Positions 41,838 through 50,421 of a DNA stretch of 64,000 nucleotides are shown one piece after another. Numbering within the stretch: position 1 is the first letter of the stretch; each line of letters opens with the position of its first letter. The DNA lies in contig NZ_QTPO01000011.1 of assembly GCF_003853645.1 (NCBI RefSeq), forward strand, positions 62,001 to 126,000, in the 5' to 3' direction. The notes under the pieces were generated by a model. The model did not search any database, was not told the origin of the DNA, and saw only the letters and a program-made list of their open reading frames with translations. The translations under genes and the position numbers were made by a program. This stretch comes from Burkholderia sp. Bp9143 (GTDB lineage Bacteria; Pseudomonadota; Gammaproteobacteria; Burkholderiales; Burkholderiaceae).

Positions 41838-44249
41838 ATGGATCACGGGAAAGCACACATCGTCTGGTTCGGTGACCTGCGCCGCGGCGACGTGGCGCGC
41901 GTCGGCGGCAAGAATGCGTCGCTGGGCGAACTGATCGGCAATCTGTCCGCGCAGGGCGTGAACGTGCCGCCCGGTTTCGCGTCGACTGCGGACGCGTACT
42001 GGCGATTCATCGATGCGAATGGATTGCGGGAGGTGATTGGCCGCACGCTCGACGCATTCGGTGCACGCAAGATGGCGCTCGCCGAGGCCGGCGCGTCGAT
42101 CCGCCAGGCGATCCTCCACGGAGACTGGCCCGACGACATCGCCGACGCGATTCGGGATGCGTATCGGCAACTGTGCCGCCAGTCCGGCGCAGACGATGTC
42201 GATGTCGCCGTGCGCTCGAGCGCGACCGCCGAGGATCTGCCCGACGCGAGCTTCGCGGGCCAGCAGGAAACCTACCTGAACGTGCGCGGCGAGCATGCGT
42301 TGCTCGCCGCTTGTCGCCGGTGCTACGCGTCGCTGTTCACCGATCGCGCGATTGCCTACCGGGAAGAAAAGGGCTTCGATCACCTGCGCGTCGCGCTGTC
42401 GATCGGCGTGCAGCGCATGGTGCGTTCGGACGTCGGGGCGGCCGGCGTCATGTTCTCGCTCGATACGGAAACGGGATTCGACAAGGTGGTGCTGATCAGC
42501 GCGGCGTGGGGGCTGGGCGAGAATGTCGTGCAGGGCACCGTGGACCCCGACGAATACGAAGTGTTCAAGCCGCTGCTCGGCGATCCGGCGTGCACGCCTG
42601 TTATCGGCAAGACGCTCGGCGGCAAGGCGCGCAAGCTGATCTATGCGCGCGACGAGGATGCGCCGACCCGCAACGTGCCGACCTCGAAAGCCGAGCGCGC
42701 CACCTTCGTGCTGGCGGATCGCGACATCCTGGCGCTCGCGAACTGGGCCTGCGCGATCGAGGCGCACTATGGCCAGCCGATGGATATGGAATGGGCGAAG
42801 GACGGGGTCAGCGGGGAACTGTTCGTCGTGCAGGCGCGTCCCGAAACGGTGCAGTCGCGGCGCGAGGCCACCGCCATCAGGACCTATCGGCTCGGCCAGA
42901 CCGGCCGGAAGCTGCTCACCGGCGTCAGTGTCGGCGAGGCGATCGCGGCCGGCAGCGTGTGCGTGATCGACAGTCCACGCGACATGGCGCGCTTCGTCGA
43001 TGGCGCGGTACTCGTGACGCACACGACGGATCCGGACTGGCTTCCCGTGATGCGCCGCGCTGCCGCGATCATCACCGATCATGGCGGCCGCACGTCGCAT
43101 GCCGCGATCGTGAGTCGCGAACTGGGATTACCGGCCATCGTCGGCACCGGCAACGCGACCCACATGCTGCACGATCAGCAGGAAGTGACGGTCTCGTGCG
43201 CCGAGGGCGAGGCCGGGTTCGTCTACGAGGGCATCGCGCAATACGACGTCGAGGCGATCGACCTGACCGATCTTCCGGCCACCCGGACGCAGGTCATGCT
43301 GAACCTCGCCAATCCGGCCGCGGCGTTCAGGTGGTGGCGCCTGCCTGCCGACGGAATCGGGCTCGCGCGCATGGAGTTCGTGATCAGCAACCATATCAAG
43401 GCCCATCCGATGGCGCTGGCCCATTACGATGCGCTGACGGACCCGCATGCGAAGCGCGAGATCGCCGCGTTGACGTCGGGCTACGACGACCCGTCGAACT
43501 ATTTCGTCGACCGGCTGGCGCACGGCCTCGCGCGTATCGCGGCGGTTTGCCATCCCGCGCCGGCGATCGTCCGCATGAGCGACTTCAAGACGAACGAGTA
43601 CGCGCATCTGGTCGGCGGCGCGCAGTTCGAGCCGCAGGAGGAGAATCCGATGCTCGGGTTTCGCGGCGCGTCGCGCTACTACTCGCCGCGCTATCGCGAC
43701 GGATTCGCGCTCGAATGCCGGGCCATCGCGCGGCTGCGCAACGACATGGGGTTCAGGAACGTGGTCGTGATGATCCCGTTCTGCCGCACGCTCGACGAGG
43801 CGGACCGCGTGCTCGAGGTCCTCGCCGAGAACGGGCTGAAGCGCGGCGAAGACGGCTTGCAGATCTACGTGATGTGCGAGATCCCGTCGAACGTCATCCT
43901 GGCAAGTCAGTTTGCGCAGCGCTTCGACGGCTTCTCGATCGGCAGCAACGATCTGACCCAACTGACGCTGGGCGTCGACCGCGATTCGGCGGAGCTGGCC
44001 GGGTTGTTCGACGAGCAGAACGACGCCGTGAAATGGATGATTGCCCACGTGATCGAGTCCGCCCGCAACGCCGGGGCGAAAGTCGGCCTGTGCGGCCAGG
44101 CGCCGAGCGATCATCCGGCATTCGCCGATTTTCTCGTTGCGTGCGGCATCGACTCGGTTTCCGTCAGCCCTGACAGCTTCATCGCGGTCAAGCGCCGCGT
44201 GGCGGCCGCGGAACAGGCCGCGCCCGGCGAACGTGGGTCGCCGGAGTGA
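41838..44249 (+). CDS. ppsA: Phosphoenolpyruvate synthase
   Basis: An 803-residue PEP synthase (pyruvate, water dikinase): pyruvate + ATP + H2O gives PEP + AMP + Pi. The N-terminal ATP-grasp domain begins GGKNASLGEL and contains RSSATAEDLPDASFAGQQ. The swivelling phospho-His is H421 in GGRTSHAAIVSRELGLPAIVG, the same number as in E. coli, and the C-terminal barrel has the catalytic Cys at 752 (GLCGQAPSDHP). It allows gluconeogenesis from three-carbon acids. It opens the low-oxygen gene block and has an FNR-type box upstream. Confidence 0.95.
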   Translation: MDHGKAHIVWFGDLRRGDVARVGGKNASLGELIGNLSAQGVNVPPGFASTADAYWRFIDANGLREVIGRTLDAFGARKMALAEAGASIRQAILHGDWPDDIADAIRDAYRQLCRQSGADDVDVAVRSSATAEDLPDASFAGQQETYLNVRGEHALLAACRRCYASLFTDRAIAYREEKGFDHLRVALSIGVQRMVRSDVGAAGVMFSLDTETGFDKVVLISAAWGLGENVVQGTVDPDEYEVFKPLLGDPACTPVIGKTLGGKARKLIYARDEDAPTRNVPTSKAERATFVLADRDILALANWACAIEAHYGQPMDMEWAKDGVSGELFVVQARPETVQSRREATAIRTYRLGQTGRKLLTGVSVGEAIAAGSVCVIDSPRDMARFVDGAVLVTHTTDPDWLPVMRRAAAIITDHGGRTSHAAIVSRELGLPAIVGTGNATHMLHDQQEVTVSCAEGEAGFVYEGIAQYDVEAIDLTDLPATRTQVMLNLANPAAAFRWWRLPADGIGLARMEFVISNHIKAHPMALAHYDALTDPHAKREIAALTSGYDDPSNYFVDRLAHGLARIAAVCHPAPAIVRMSDFKTNEYAHLVGGAQFEPQEENPMLGFRGASRYYSPRYRDGFALECRAIARLRNDMGFRNVVVMIPFCRTLDEADRVLEVLAENGLKRGEDGLQIYVMCEIPSNVILASQFAQRFDGFSIGSNDLTQLTLGVDRDSAELAGLFDEQNDAVKWMIAHVIESARNAGAKVGLCGQAPSDHPAFADFLVACGIDSVSVSPDSFIAVKRRVAAAEQAAPGERGSPE

Positions 44250-44306
44250 ACGGGGCCGGATGGTTGGACGACCGTACCGGGCCGGCGGACCGGGCTGAAG
44301 GCGGCG

Positions 44307-45521
44307 TCACGCCGCGCACGAGCGTGCCCGGCCGTCTTCGGCGCGGGCGAACGTCGCCTGCAGCACCGGATGCACGTCGTTGCGCCAGTGATCGCCGGTA
44401 AAGAGTCCGTAGTGGTCGCAATCGTCGACGTCGACGCGTTGCCGCGCATCCGCTGCGAGGCCGCTGCACATGGCCAGCGCCGCATGGGTCTGGCCGGCAC
44501 CGGTGACGGCATCGCACCTGCCTTCGACGGTGAGCAGCACGATCGCGCGCAGCGCGGCGGGGTCGACCCGCTGGCCGTGAACGTCCCACGTCCGGTTTGC
44601 CAGGCACGCGCGCTGGAAAACGATGTCGACCGTATCGAGGAAGTACTCGGCGGGCATGTCGAGGAGCGTCATGTATTCGCGCAGTTCCCGGCGTGCGCAT
44701 GAGAGCGCGTCGGCATCGCCGCTCGACACCGCCCGCCGATAGCGCTCGACCAGCGTCATGTAGCGCTGCGGGTACACGACCGCGATCTCGGCACGCTGCA
44801 GATAGGCGGGAAAGACCTGCCGCCCGTATCCGGCGAAGCCTTGCGGCACCGTGTCGATCAGCGTGGCGCGACACCAGTCGAGCGAATGCGACCGGGCCGC
44901 GGTCCCGAGCGCACTCGGATTGATGCGGGCATCGAGCGGGCCTCCGATCAACGTCAGGCTTGCCGGCAGCGCGGCCCCGCGTTGCGCGCGCAGCGCGATC
45001 GCGCCGAGCGAGGGAAACGTGGCCTGGCAGATGGCGACGACGTGCAGCGGCCGGGCGTCGTCCAGCAGCGCATCGATGAAGCGGTCGAGCATCGACACGT
45101 ATTCGTCGAGGCCGAATCGACCCGCGTCGCGCGGCACGTCGCGCGCATCGATCCAGTCGGTGATGCAGACGTCGCCGTCGGCAAGCAGGGTCTCGACCGT
45201 CTCCCGCATCATCACGGCCGCATGGCCGGCGAGCGGCGCGCAGAGCAGGATCACGCGTTGCGCACCCGCGCGCGCGAAGCGGCGCAGCGAGCAAAACGGC
45301 GGGTGCGCGACGATCGTGTCGGCAACGTCGACGCGGCGGCCGCCCAGGTCGACCGAATCGATGGAGAGCGGTGGCACGTCGGCTCGCAGGTCGAGCAAGG
45401 GTTCGAACAGATCCGTGTAGCACGACGACGCGGCATCGGGCCAAAGACCGCGCGTGACTCGCGCCGCCGCGTCCCATGCCCGCAACCACTGCCGTTGCCG
45501 TTCGATCAGGTCATACCACAT
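44307..45521 (-). CDS. phaZ: Intracellular polyhydroxyalkanoate depolymerase
   Basis: A 404-residue PhaZ of the intracellular type, which releases 3-hydroxyacids from stored PHA granules. It begins MWYDLIERQRQWLRAWD, typical of the family. The nucleophile is C165 in VVAICQATFP in place of a lipase-box Ser. The catalytic Asp is probably within VEGRCDAVTGAGQTHAA and the His within DCDHYGLFTGDHW. ATG 45521 is chosen by family N-terminus; the frame is open to 45707. It converges on ppsA, and an FNR-type box lies 68 nt upstream. Confidence 0.9.
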   Translation of the reverse strand: MWYDLIERQRQWLRAWDAAARVTRGLWPDAASSCYTDLFEPLLDLRADVPPLSIDSVDLGGRRVDVADTIVAHPPFCSLRRFARAGAQRVILLCAPLAGHAAVMMRETVETLLADGDVCITDWIDARDVPRDAGRFGLDEYVSMLDRFIDALLDDARPLHVVAICQATFPSLGAIALRAQRGAALPASLTLIGGPLDARINPSALGTAARSHSLDWCRATLIDTVPQGFAGYGRQVFPAYLQRAEIAVVYPQRYMTLVERYRRAVSSGDADALSCARRELREYMTLLDMPAEYFLDTVDIVFQRACLANRTWDVHGQRVDPAALRAIVLLTVEGRCDAVTGAGQTHAALAMCSGLAADARQRVDVDDCDHYGLFTGDHWRNDVHPVLQATFARAEDGRARSCAA

Positions 45522-45588
45522 GGCGCATGTGCGGGGAATCGCCGGGGATTCGGACAAGTCTACTGTCGCCCGATCGTGTGGCGAAGGG

Positions 45589-45602
45589 TTGACCTGAATC
45601 AG
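45589..45602 (-). promoter_or_regulatory. FNR-type box before phaZ
   Basis: TTGACCTGAATCAG on the plus strand (CTGATTCAGGTCAA in the gene's direction); centred about 75 nt upstream of the phaZ ATG. Confidence 0.65.
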
Positions 45603-45707
45603 CGTCGTCCCGATCGCCGGCCTGCCGATCGCGAACGCGACGTGAATGCGGAGCGGGCCACGTGACGGTGCGCCCGGCGTGCCGGCATCCGGGGGCGTGA
45701 CGGGCAA

Positions 45708-46136
45708 TCACATGGCCGGCGAGGTGCGCGCCGGACGCCGGGCTGGCGACGATGACGGTCCGATGCCTTGCCCGAACCACGGCGTCTCGGCACCGAGCGA
45801 CGCGACATACCGCGCCCAGCCCCCGGGGTTGCCGGCGAACAGCCACGCGCACACGGGCTCGGCGAGCGCATCGCGATCGAGCGGCGTGTCGAGCAACAGC
45901 TGCGGCCACAGGCAGTATGCGTGGAGGACGGCGCGCGTGAACTCGCGCACGGTCATGTGCGCGAACACCTGATTCAGCAATGGAACGTCCGCGAGCATCG
46001 GCTGGGCGGCCAGCAGCGAGTCGATCGTCCTGTCGTCAGGCTCGTATTCGAGCACGCAACTGAGCGTGCGCAGGATGCTGCCCAGGTGCACGAGCAACGC
46101 GCGGCGAGCTTCGGTTTCGTCTGGCATGAGGGGCAT
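45708..46136 (-). CDS. Unknown protein of the low-oxygen block
   Basis: A 142-residue soluble protein, mostly helical (LLVHLGSILRTLSCVLEYEPDD, then VFAHMTVREFTRAVLHAYCLWPQLLL), with WLFAGNPGGWARYVASLG near the end. No family recognised. An ATG at 46127 (MPDETEARR) is an alternative start. The upstream FNR-type box at 46204-46217 is at the same distance (68 nt) as that of phaZ, supporting a real gene co-regulated with its neighbours. Confidence 0.6.
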   Translation of the reverse strand: MPLMPDETEARRALLVHLGSILRTLSCVLEYEPDDRTIDSLLAAQPMLADVPLLNQVFAHMTVREFTRAVLHAYCLWPQLLLDTPLDRDALAEPVCAWLFAGNPGGWARYVASLGAETPWFGQGIGPSSSPARRPARTSPAM

Positions 46137-46203
46137 CCGGATTCGTTGCGCGGATTGCTCCGCGTGTTCACTTGAAATCTATGAGCGATGTCGCACGCGA
46201 CCA

Positions 46204-46217
46204 TTGATGGAAGTCAA
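46204..46217 (-). promoter_or_regulatory. FNR-type box TTGATGGAAGTCAA
   Basis: A full match to TTGAY-N4-RTCAA, 68 nt upstream of the unknown minus-strand gene. The rest of the 344-nt divergent spacer (46137-46480) shows no gene; TCAATATCGATTGA at 46366-46379 is a dyad of reversed polarity. Confidence 0.65.
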
Positions 46218-46480
46218 GCGCGGCACTCGGTGCCGGTCCGGCTATCGGCCGTGACTGCCTGGCGCATGGGGAGCGCGATCGACGCATGCGCATCGATGCT
46301 TCGGCGACATTGCGTCAGACGAATCGGCGACTGTTTCGATCGCCCGGGCTAGCCGCATGACGCGCGTCAATATCGATTGACCGGCAGGCGCGAAGATCGA
46401 CGTTCCCGCATGTCGATCGCGATCGGGATCGACATGTTCCGTGCCGTCCGCGTTGTCACGTTCATGATATGGAAGCCATC

Positions 46481-46882
46481 ATGCCCGCCTTGTTCACGAA
46501 CACGTCGCATCGCCAGATCCGTTCCCGTTCCGATGCCGCGGCGCCGAGTGTGGCCACTGCCGCACCGCACCCGAATCAGCCGCTCGACGTCGATGCCGGC
46601 CGATTGCTGAGTCCCCACGAAATCGCGGTCCTGATGGTGCTCGCCAGCGAACCGCGGCGCCAGCAGGCCGATCCGGCCGACCTTCGCTGCCTCGTCGATC
46701 GGGGGCTCGTTCGACTGGATGCCGCGCCGCTTGCGGAGGCGCCCGTCGACCTGTCGTCCGACGGGCGTCGGATGGTGTTGCGTCTCGGCAGACGAGATCG
46801 CGGCCGGCAGGGTCGCAACGTCGACTTCACGATCGCGCGTTGCACGATCATGGCGGCGACATCGATCGGCGCGTCGCGCTGA
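46481..46882 (+). CDS. Unknown small basic protein, possible winged helix
   Basis: A 133-residue protein with a disordered, Ser/Ala/Pro-rich first 40 residues, then SPHEIAVLMVLASEPRRQQADPADLRCLVDRGLVRLDA and LSSDGRRMVLRLGRRDRG. The helix-helix-strand order with 'RGLV' and 'GRRMVLRL' resembles small winged-helix DNA-binding domains. GGAAG precedes the ATG at 46481. No family name recognised. Its own promoter box is not obvious. Confidence 0.5.
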   Translation: MPALFTNTSHRQIRSRSDAAAPSVATAAPHPNQPLDVDAGRLLSPHEIAVLMVLASEPRRQQADPADLRCLVDRGLVRLDAAPLAEAPVDLSSDGRRMVLRLGRRDRGRQGRNVDFTIARCTIMAATSIGASR

Positions 46883-46892
46883 CCTGCATCAA
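46879..46892 (+). promoter_or_regulatory. FNR-type box CTGACCTGCATCAA
   Basis: One mismatch (C for the first T). Overlaps the stop of the preceding gene; 56 nt upstream of the BON-domain remnant and about 225 nt before the CBS gene. Confidence 0.5.
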
Positions 46893-46948
46893 TTCCGTGC
46901 GGCGAAGTCGCACCTACCGTTGTCTTTATCGGATGCGGACAGGAGCCG

Positions 46949-47056
46949 ATGGCCATGAAAGGCGACCGCGAGCCGAAGAAGGGTGTCGAGCAGGCGCTCG
47001 AGAGGGAGCCGCGGATCGATGCGGTGCGCATCGGCGCGGACGTTTCCGTTGCGTGA
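46949..47056 (+). pseudogene. Truncated BON-domain gene (N-terminal remnant)
   Basis: Thirty-five codons read MKGDREPKKGVEQALEREP then RIDAVRIGADVSVA and stop. This parallels the start of the BON protein at 63058 (MKTDKQLKQDVQDELESDP, SIDSTRIGVEVTD). The frame ends before the glycine-rich middle of the first BON domain. It keeps an AGGAG ribosome site and an FNR-type box, so it may still be transcribed as the leader of the CBS gene. Confidence 0.65.
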
Positions 47057-47117
47057 GGGTTCGGGCGGCGACGGACGTCGGTCGACGTTCCGCTGCGCCC
47101 CGGCCGGGAGATTGAAC

Positions 47118-47567
47118 ATGAATGCCGCGATGCTCTGCACCCGCGATGTGGCCACATGTACGACGCAGGCAACCGTCGTCGAGGCGGCCGAAATGATGCG
47201 CGACGCGCACACCGGCGATCTGGTCGTCGTACGTGAACAGGACGGGCGACGTGCGCCGGTCGGCATGGTGACCGATCGAGACATCGTGCTCACCGTGGTC
47301 GGCGCCGACGCGGAGGCCCGCTCGCTGTTCGTCGGCGACATCATGTCGACGCCCGTCTCGATCGCGAACGTCGACGACGACATCTGGCTGCTCGCGAAGC
47401 GGATGCGCCAGCACGGTGTCCGCCGGCTGCCGGTCGTCGATGGCGACGGTGACCTGGTCGGTGTCGTCTCGCTCGACGACATGCTGCGCGCGGCTGCGAC
47501 GCTGCTCGACGAGTTGCGTCTGGTGGCCGCCCGCCAGACGTATTTCGAGGAGAAGCAGCGTGACTGA
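47118..47567 (+). CDS. CBS-pair domain protein
   Basis: A 149-residue protein consisting of two CBS motifs forming one Bateman module: VVEAAEMMRDAHTGDLVVVREQDGRRAPVGMVTDRDIVL and WLLAKRMRQHGVRRLPVVDGDGDLVGVVSLDDML. Bateman modules bind adenine nucleotides and sense energy state. GGGAG precedes the ATG. It is closely similar in size and layout to the protein at 56272-56721. No enzyme domain is attached. Confidence 0.9.
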   Translation: MNAAMLCTRDVATCTTQATVVEAAEMMRDAHTGDLVVVREQDGRRAPVGMVTDRDIVLTVVGADAEARSLFVGDIMSTPVSIANVDDDIWLLAKRMRQHGVRRLPVVDGDGDLVGVVSLDDMLRAAATLLDELRLVAARQTYFEEKQRD

Positions 47568-47657
47568 TCCGGTGCGGTCCGGCTTGCGCCGCGCCGTGCA
47601 CGACATGGCGGCGGGCGCGACACCGGCGCGGTGCGCCGCCCGTGCACGCGCAACGCC

Positions 47658-48122
47658 ATGACACGCGGCCGCCATACCGGTCCGCGCACCCCGCTGCGTT
47701 TCTGGCTCGGCGGCATCGGCTTTTGCTTGCTGCTGGCGAGTGCGACGACGTGGCTCGGCGCGATCCACGACCATCCGTCGAGCGCGGGTGTCGTGGCCGG
47801 CATGACGGCGCCGGAATGCGGGCGCGTGAGCGCGCGGCCGGCCGGATCGCTGCTGACGGCGCCGCTTCCCGATCACGACATCTGCCTGCCGCTGTTCCTG
47901 TATCGCGCGTCGTATCCGGATGCCGCGAGCGACGTCGCGTCGTACCGCACGTGGATCCTCCAGCAGCGGGTCGGCGAATTCTGGCGGCTGTTCGGCTATG
48001 TGCTTTTGCTGTGGGCGACGATACTGCTTCTCGTCGCCGGCTCGTTCTTGTTCATCCGGCATCGCCACCGCGGCTCGGGCCCCGGGACGAGCGGCGATCG
48101 TCGCAACGGCGGCAACGCGTGA
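47658..48122 (+). CDS. Unknown membrane protein with two helices
   Basis: A 154-residue protein with an N-terminal helix (FWLGGIGFCLLLASATTWLG, about 16-36), a middle part outside the membrane with paired cysteines (ECGRVS, HDICLPLF), and a second helix (FGYVLLLWATILLLVAGSFLFI) before a basic tail. The family is not recognised. The start may instead be at 47631. It follows the CBS gene by 90 nt and is probably in the same transcript. Confidence 0.6.
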   Translation: MTRGRHTGPRTPLRFWLGGIGFCLLLASATTWLGAIHDHPSSAGVVAGMTAPECGRVSARPAGSLLTAPLPDHDICLPLFLYRASYPDAASDVASYRTWILQQRVGEFWRLFGYVLLLWATILLLVAGSFLFIRHRHRGSGPGTSGDRRNGGNA

Positions 48123-48296
48123 ACGTCATCGGCATGTCCGGCCGATTTCCGTCGATCGCTGACGCGGTGAATCGACATGCGTGCGGCCAGGCGGGACGGC
48201 GATCAGCGCGAAAGCAGCAGGGAAGGGAGAACGACGATGGCGGCTGAAGCCGCCGGAAGCCGCATCGTCGGCATCCGGCCGGCCCGCGGACATGCG

Positions 48297-48310
48297 TTGA
48301 TCGCGGTCAA
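48297..48310 (+). promoter_or_regulatory. FNR-type box TTGATCGCGGTCAA
   Basis: A full consensus match, 48 nt before the ATG at 48358. Its position inside an open frame starting near 48238 argues against that frame being a gene. Confidence 0.65.
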
Positions 48311-48357
48311 TGCCGCGCGGCGCCACGTCAATACGATGGATCGCATCTCCGTGACGG

Positions 48358-48807
48358 ATGACGACCATGAACAGGATCACAGCCGCATCTCGCGTGCTCG
48401 TGCTCTGCGCTGCGGCGTGCTGCGTGCCGACTCAGCCGGCACATGCGCAGCATGCGCGCCATGTCCCTCGCCAGGATTTCCACGGCCGGGACTTTCGTCA
48501 CTTCGCACCGAGGGAGCGCGCGCACTGGCGCGGCGGCCACTGGGTGCAGGACTGGCATGGCGGACGTTACGCGTGGTGGTGGATCGTCGACGGCTACTGG
48601 TATTTCTATCCGGAACCCATGTATCCGTATCCGACGTACATCCCGCCCGCGGTCATCATGCAGCGGCCGCCGCCCACGCCCAGCCGGCTTCCACCGGCAC
48701 GCACGTGGTACTACTGCAACGACCCGCGCGGATACTATCCGTATGTCGCGTCGTGCAATGGCGTCTGGACCGCGGTTCCGTCGAGCCCGGGCCGGGCGCC
48801 GCAATGA
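48358..48807 (+). CDS. Exported Trp/Tyr/Pro-rich protein
   Basis: A 149-residue secreted or lipid-anchored protein. The signal peptide (VLVLCAAACCVPTQPAHA) ends near residue 30. The mature part is His/Arg-rich and then aromatic: WVQDWHGGRYAWWWIVDGYWYFYPEP, many prolines, and the conserved-looking end TWYYCNDPRGYYPYVASCNGVW with two cysteines. Similar small envelope proteins are common in Burkholderia, but I know no function. The FNR-type box upstream places it in the low-oxygen set. ATG 48367 is an alternative start. Confidence 0.75.
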   Translation: MTTMNRITAASRVLVLCAAACCVPTQPAHAQHARHVPRQDFHGRDFRHFAPRERAHWRGGHWVQDWHGGRYAWWWIVDGYWYFYPEPMYPYPTYIPPAVIMQRPPPTPSRLPPARTWYYCNDPRGYYPYVASCNGVWTAVPSSPGRAPQ

Positions 48808-48882
48808 TTGAAGCGACGCTTGTCCGCATCGAAGCGGCCGGGCACCGGCCGCACGACTGCGCGCACGCGACGCGGGAGGCAC

Positions 48883-50250
48883 ATGATGAACGGATCCTCG
48901 CCGGATGCTGACGTCGACGACGTACTGCTGACGGATTTGTATGAGCTGACGATGATGCAGGCCGCGTTCGATAGCGGAATGAACGACGCGGCCAGCTTCG
49001 AGTTCTTCGTACGGGCGCTGCCGGAGCATCGCGCATTCCTGATGGCGGCGGGACTGGAACCGGTGCTCGACTATCTGGAGGGCCTGCGCTTCACTGCCAC
49101 CGCGCTGGAACGACTGGCCGCAACCGGGCGCTTTCGCGCGGATTTCCTTGCATCGCTCGCCGGCTTCCGCTTTACGGGCACCGTCGACGCGATGCCGGAA
49201 GGCACGGTGTTCTTCGCCGACGAACCGATCCTGCGGATCACGGCGCCGTTTCGCGAGGCACAGTTCGTCGAGAGCCGCGTGATGAACCTGCTCCACTACG
49301 CGACGCTGGTCGCAAGCAAGGCCGCGCGCGTCACGCTCGTCGCGCACGGCAGGCTGCTGGTCGATTTCGGCCTGCGGCGCGCCCATGGCGCGGAGGCGGC
49401 GATGCTGTCCGCGCGTGCCAGCTACCTGGCCGGGTTCTCCGGTACGGCGACCCTGCTCGCCGGATTGCGCTACGGCATTCCTGTGTACGGCACGCTGGCG
49501 CATTCATTCGTCCAGGCGCACGACGACGAAGCGCTCGCGTTCGAGCACTTCGCGCGCTCGCAGCCGGATAACGCGTTGCTGCTGATCGACACGTACGATA
49601 CCGAGCATGCGGCGGGCAAGGTCGTCGAGCTTGCGCAGCGGCTCGCGCCCGACAACGTGCGCATCAAGGGCGTGCGGATCGACAGCGGCGATCTGGCGGC
49701 GCACGCACGCAACGTTCGCGCGATCCTCGATCTCGGCGGCCTGACCGATGCGACGATCTTCGCGAGCGGCAATCTCGACGAAATCCGGCTGCAGGAGCTC
49801 GTCCGCCAGCACGCACCCATCGACGGTTTCGGGATCGGCACGCAGTTGAGTACGTCGGCGGACGCACCGTGCCTCGACTGCGCGTACAAGCTCGTCGAGT
49901 ATGCGGGCCGGGCGCGCTGCAAACGCTCGGAGGGCAAGGCGACGCTGCCCGGCCGCAAGCAGGTGTTCCGGCAATACGGCTCGGATGGGCGAATCAGCGC
50001 CGACTGCGTCGGTCTCGACGGCGAGTGCATCGACGGAGCGCCACTGTTGCGGCCCGCCATGGTCGCAGGGACGCGGCTCGCGGCCCCCACGCTCGGCGAG
50101 AGCCGCATTCACGCCTTGCGCGAACTGTCCACGCTGCCCGATCCCATGCATGCGCTGATGCCCGTCATGCCGCTGCAGCCGCTGATTTCCCCGGCGCTGG
50201 CGGCACTCGCCGCGCAGTGGGGCGAGCACGCGGGGCAGCAAGCGGCATGA
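48883..50250 (+). CDS. pncB: Nicotinate phosphoribosyltransferase
   Basis: A 455-residue enzyme of the Preiss-Handler NAD salvage pathway: nicotinate + PRPP (+ ATP) gives nicotinate mononucleotide. Seen: LLTDLYELTMMQAAFDSGM, FEFFVRALPEHRAFLMAAGLE, GTLAHSFVQAHDDEALAF, VRIDSGDLA and IFASGNLDE. Two ATGs (48883, 48886) follow GGGAGG. It is longer than E. coli PncB and matches the type common in actinobacteria and some proteobacteria. It suggests NAD pool maintenance in the low-oxygen set. Confidence 0.93.
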   Translation: MMNGSSPDADVDDVLLTDLYELTMMQAAFDSGMNDAASFEFFVRALPEHRAFLMAAGLEPVLDYLEGLRFTATALERLAATGRFRADFLASLAGFRFTGTVDAMPEGTVFFADEPILRITAPFREAQFVESRVMNLLHYATLVASKAARVTLVAHGRLLVDFGLRRAHGAEAAMLSARASYLAGFSGTATLLAGLRYGIPVYGTLAHSFVQAHDDEALAFEHFARSQPDNALLLIDTYDTEHAAGKVVELAQRLAPDNVRIKGVRIDSGDLAAHARNVRAILDLGGLTDATIFASGNLDEIRLQELVRQHAPIDGFGIGTQLSTSADAPCLDCAYKLVEYAGRARCKRSEGKATLPGRKQVFRQYGSDGRISADCVGLDGECIDGAPLLRPAMVAGTRLAAPTLGESRIHALRELSTLPDPMHALMPVMPLQPLISPALAALAAQWGEHAGQQAA

Positions 50251-50421
50251 ACGATGCCCGTATCGCGGATGACCGCGCGATCGCGCCGAGCGACGAGGTG
50301 GCCGCGTTGCGCCTGTCACGCTCGCCGAACGCGCGACACGCGGCGAACGCCGACGGGCTGAAAGGGAGACGTTCCATGGCAGGGCTACCTCGATTCACGC
50401 GGTCATCGGGCCTTGCGCGTC

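Noticed and set aside
46366..46379. TCAATATCGATTGA as a further FNR-type box
   Set aside because: The half-sites point the wrong way (TCAAT...ATTGA rather than TTGAT...ATCAA).
48238..48911. Frame starting with AGGGAGAACGACGATG
   Set aside because: It has a passable ribosome site, but a perfect FNR-type box lies inside it and it overlaps the secreted-protein and pncB genes; the sequence shows no family pattern.
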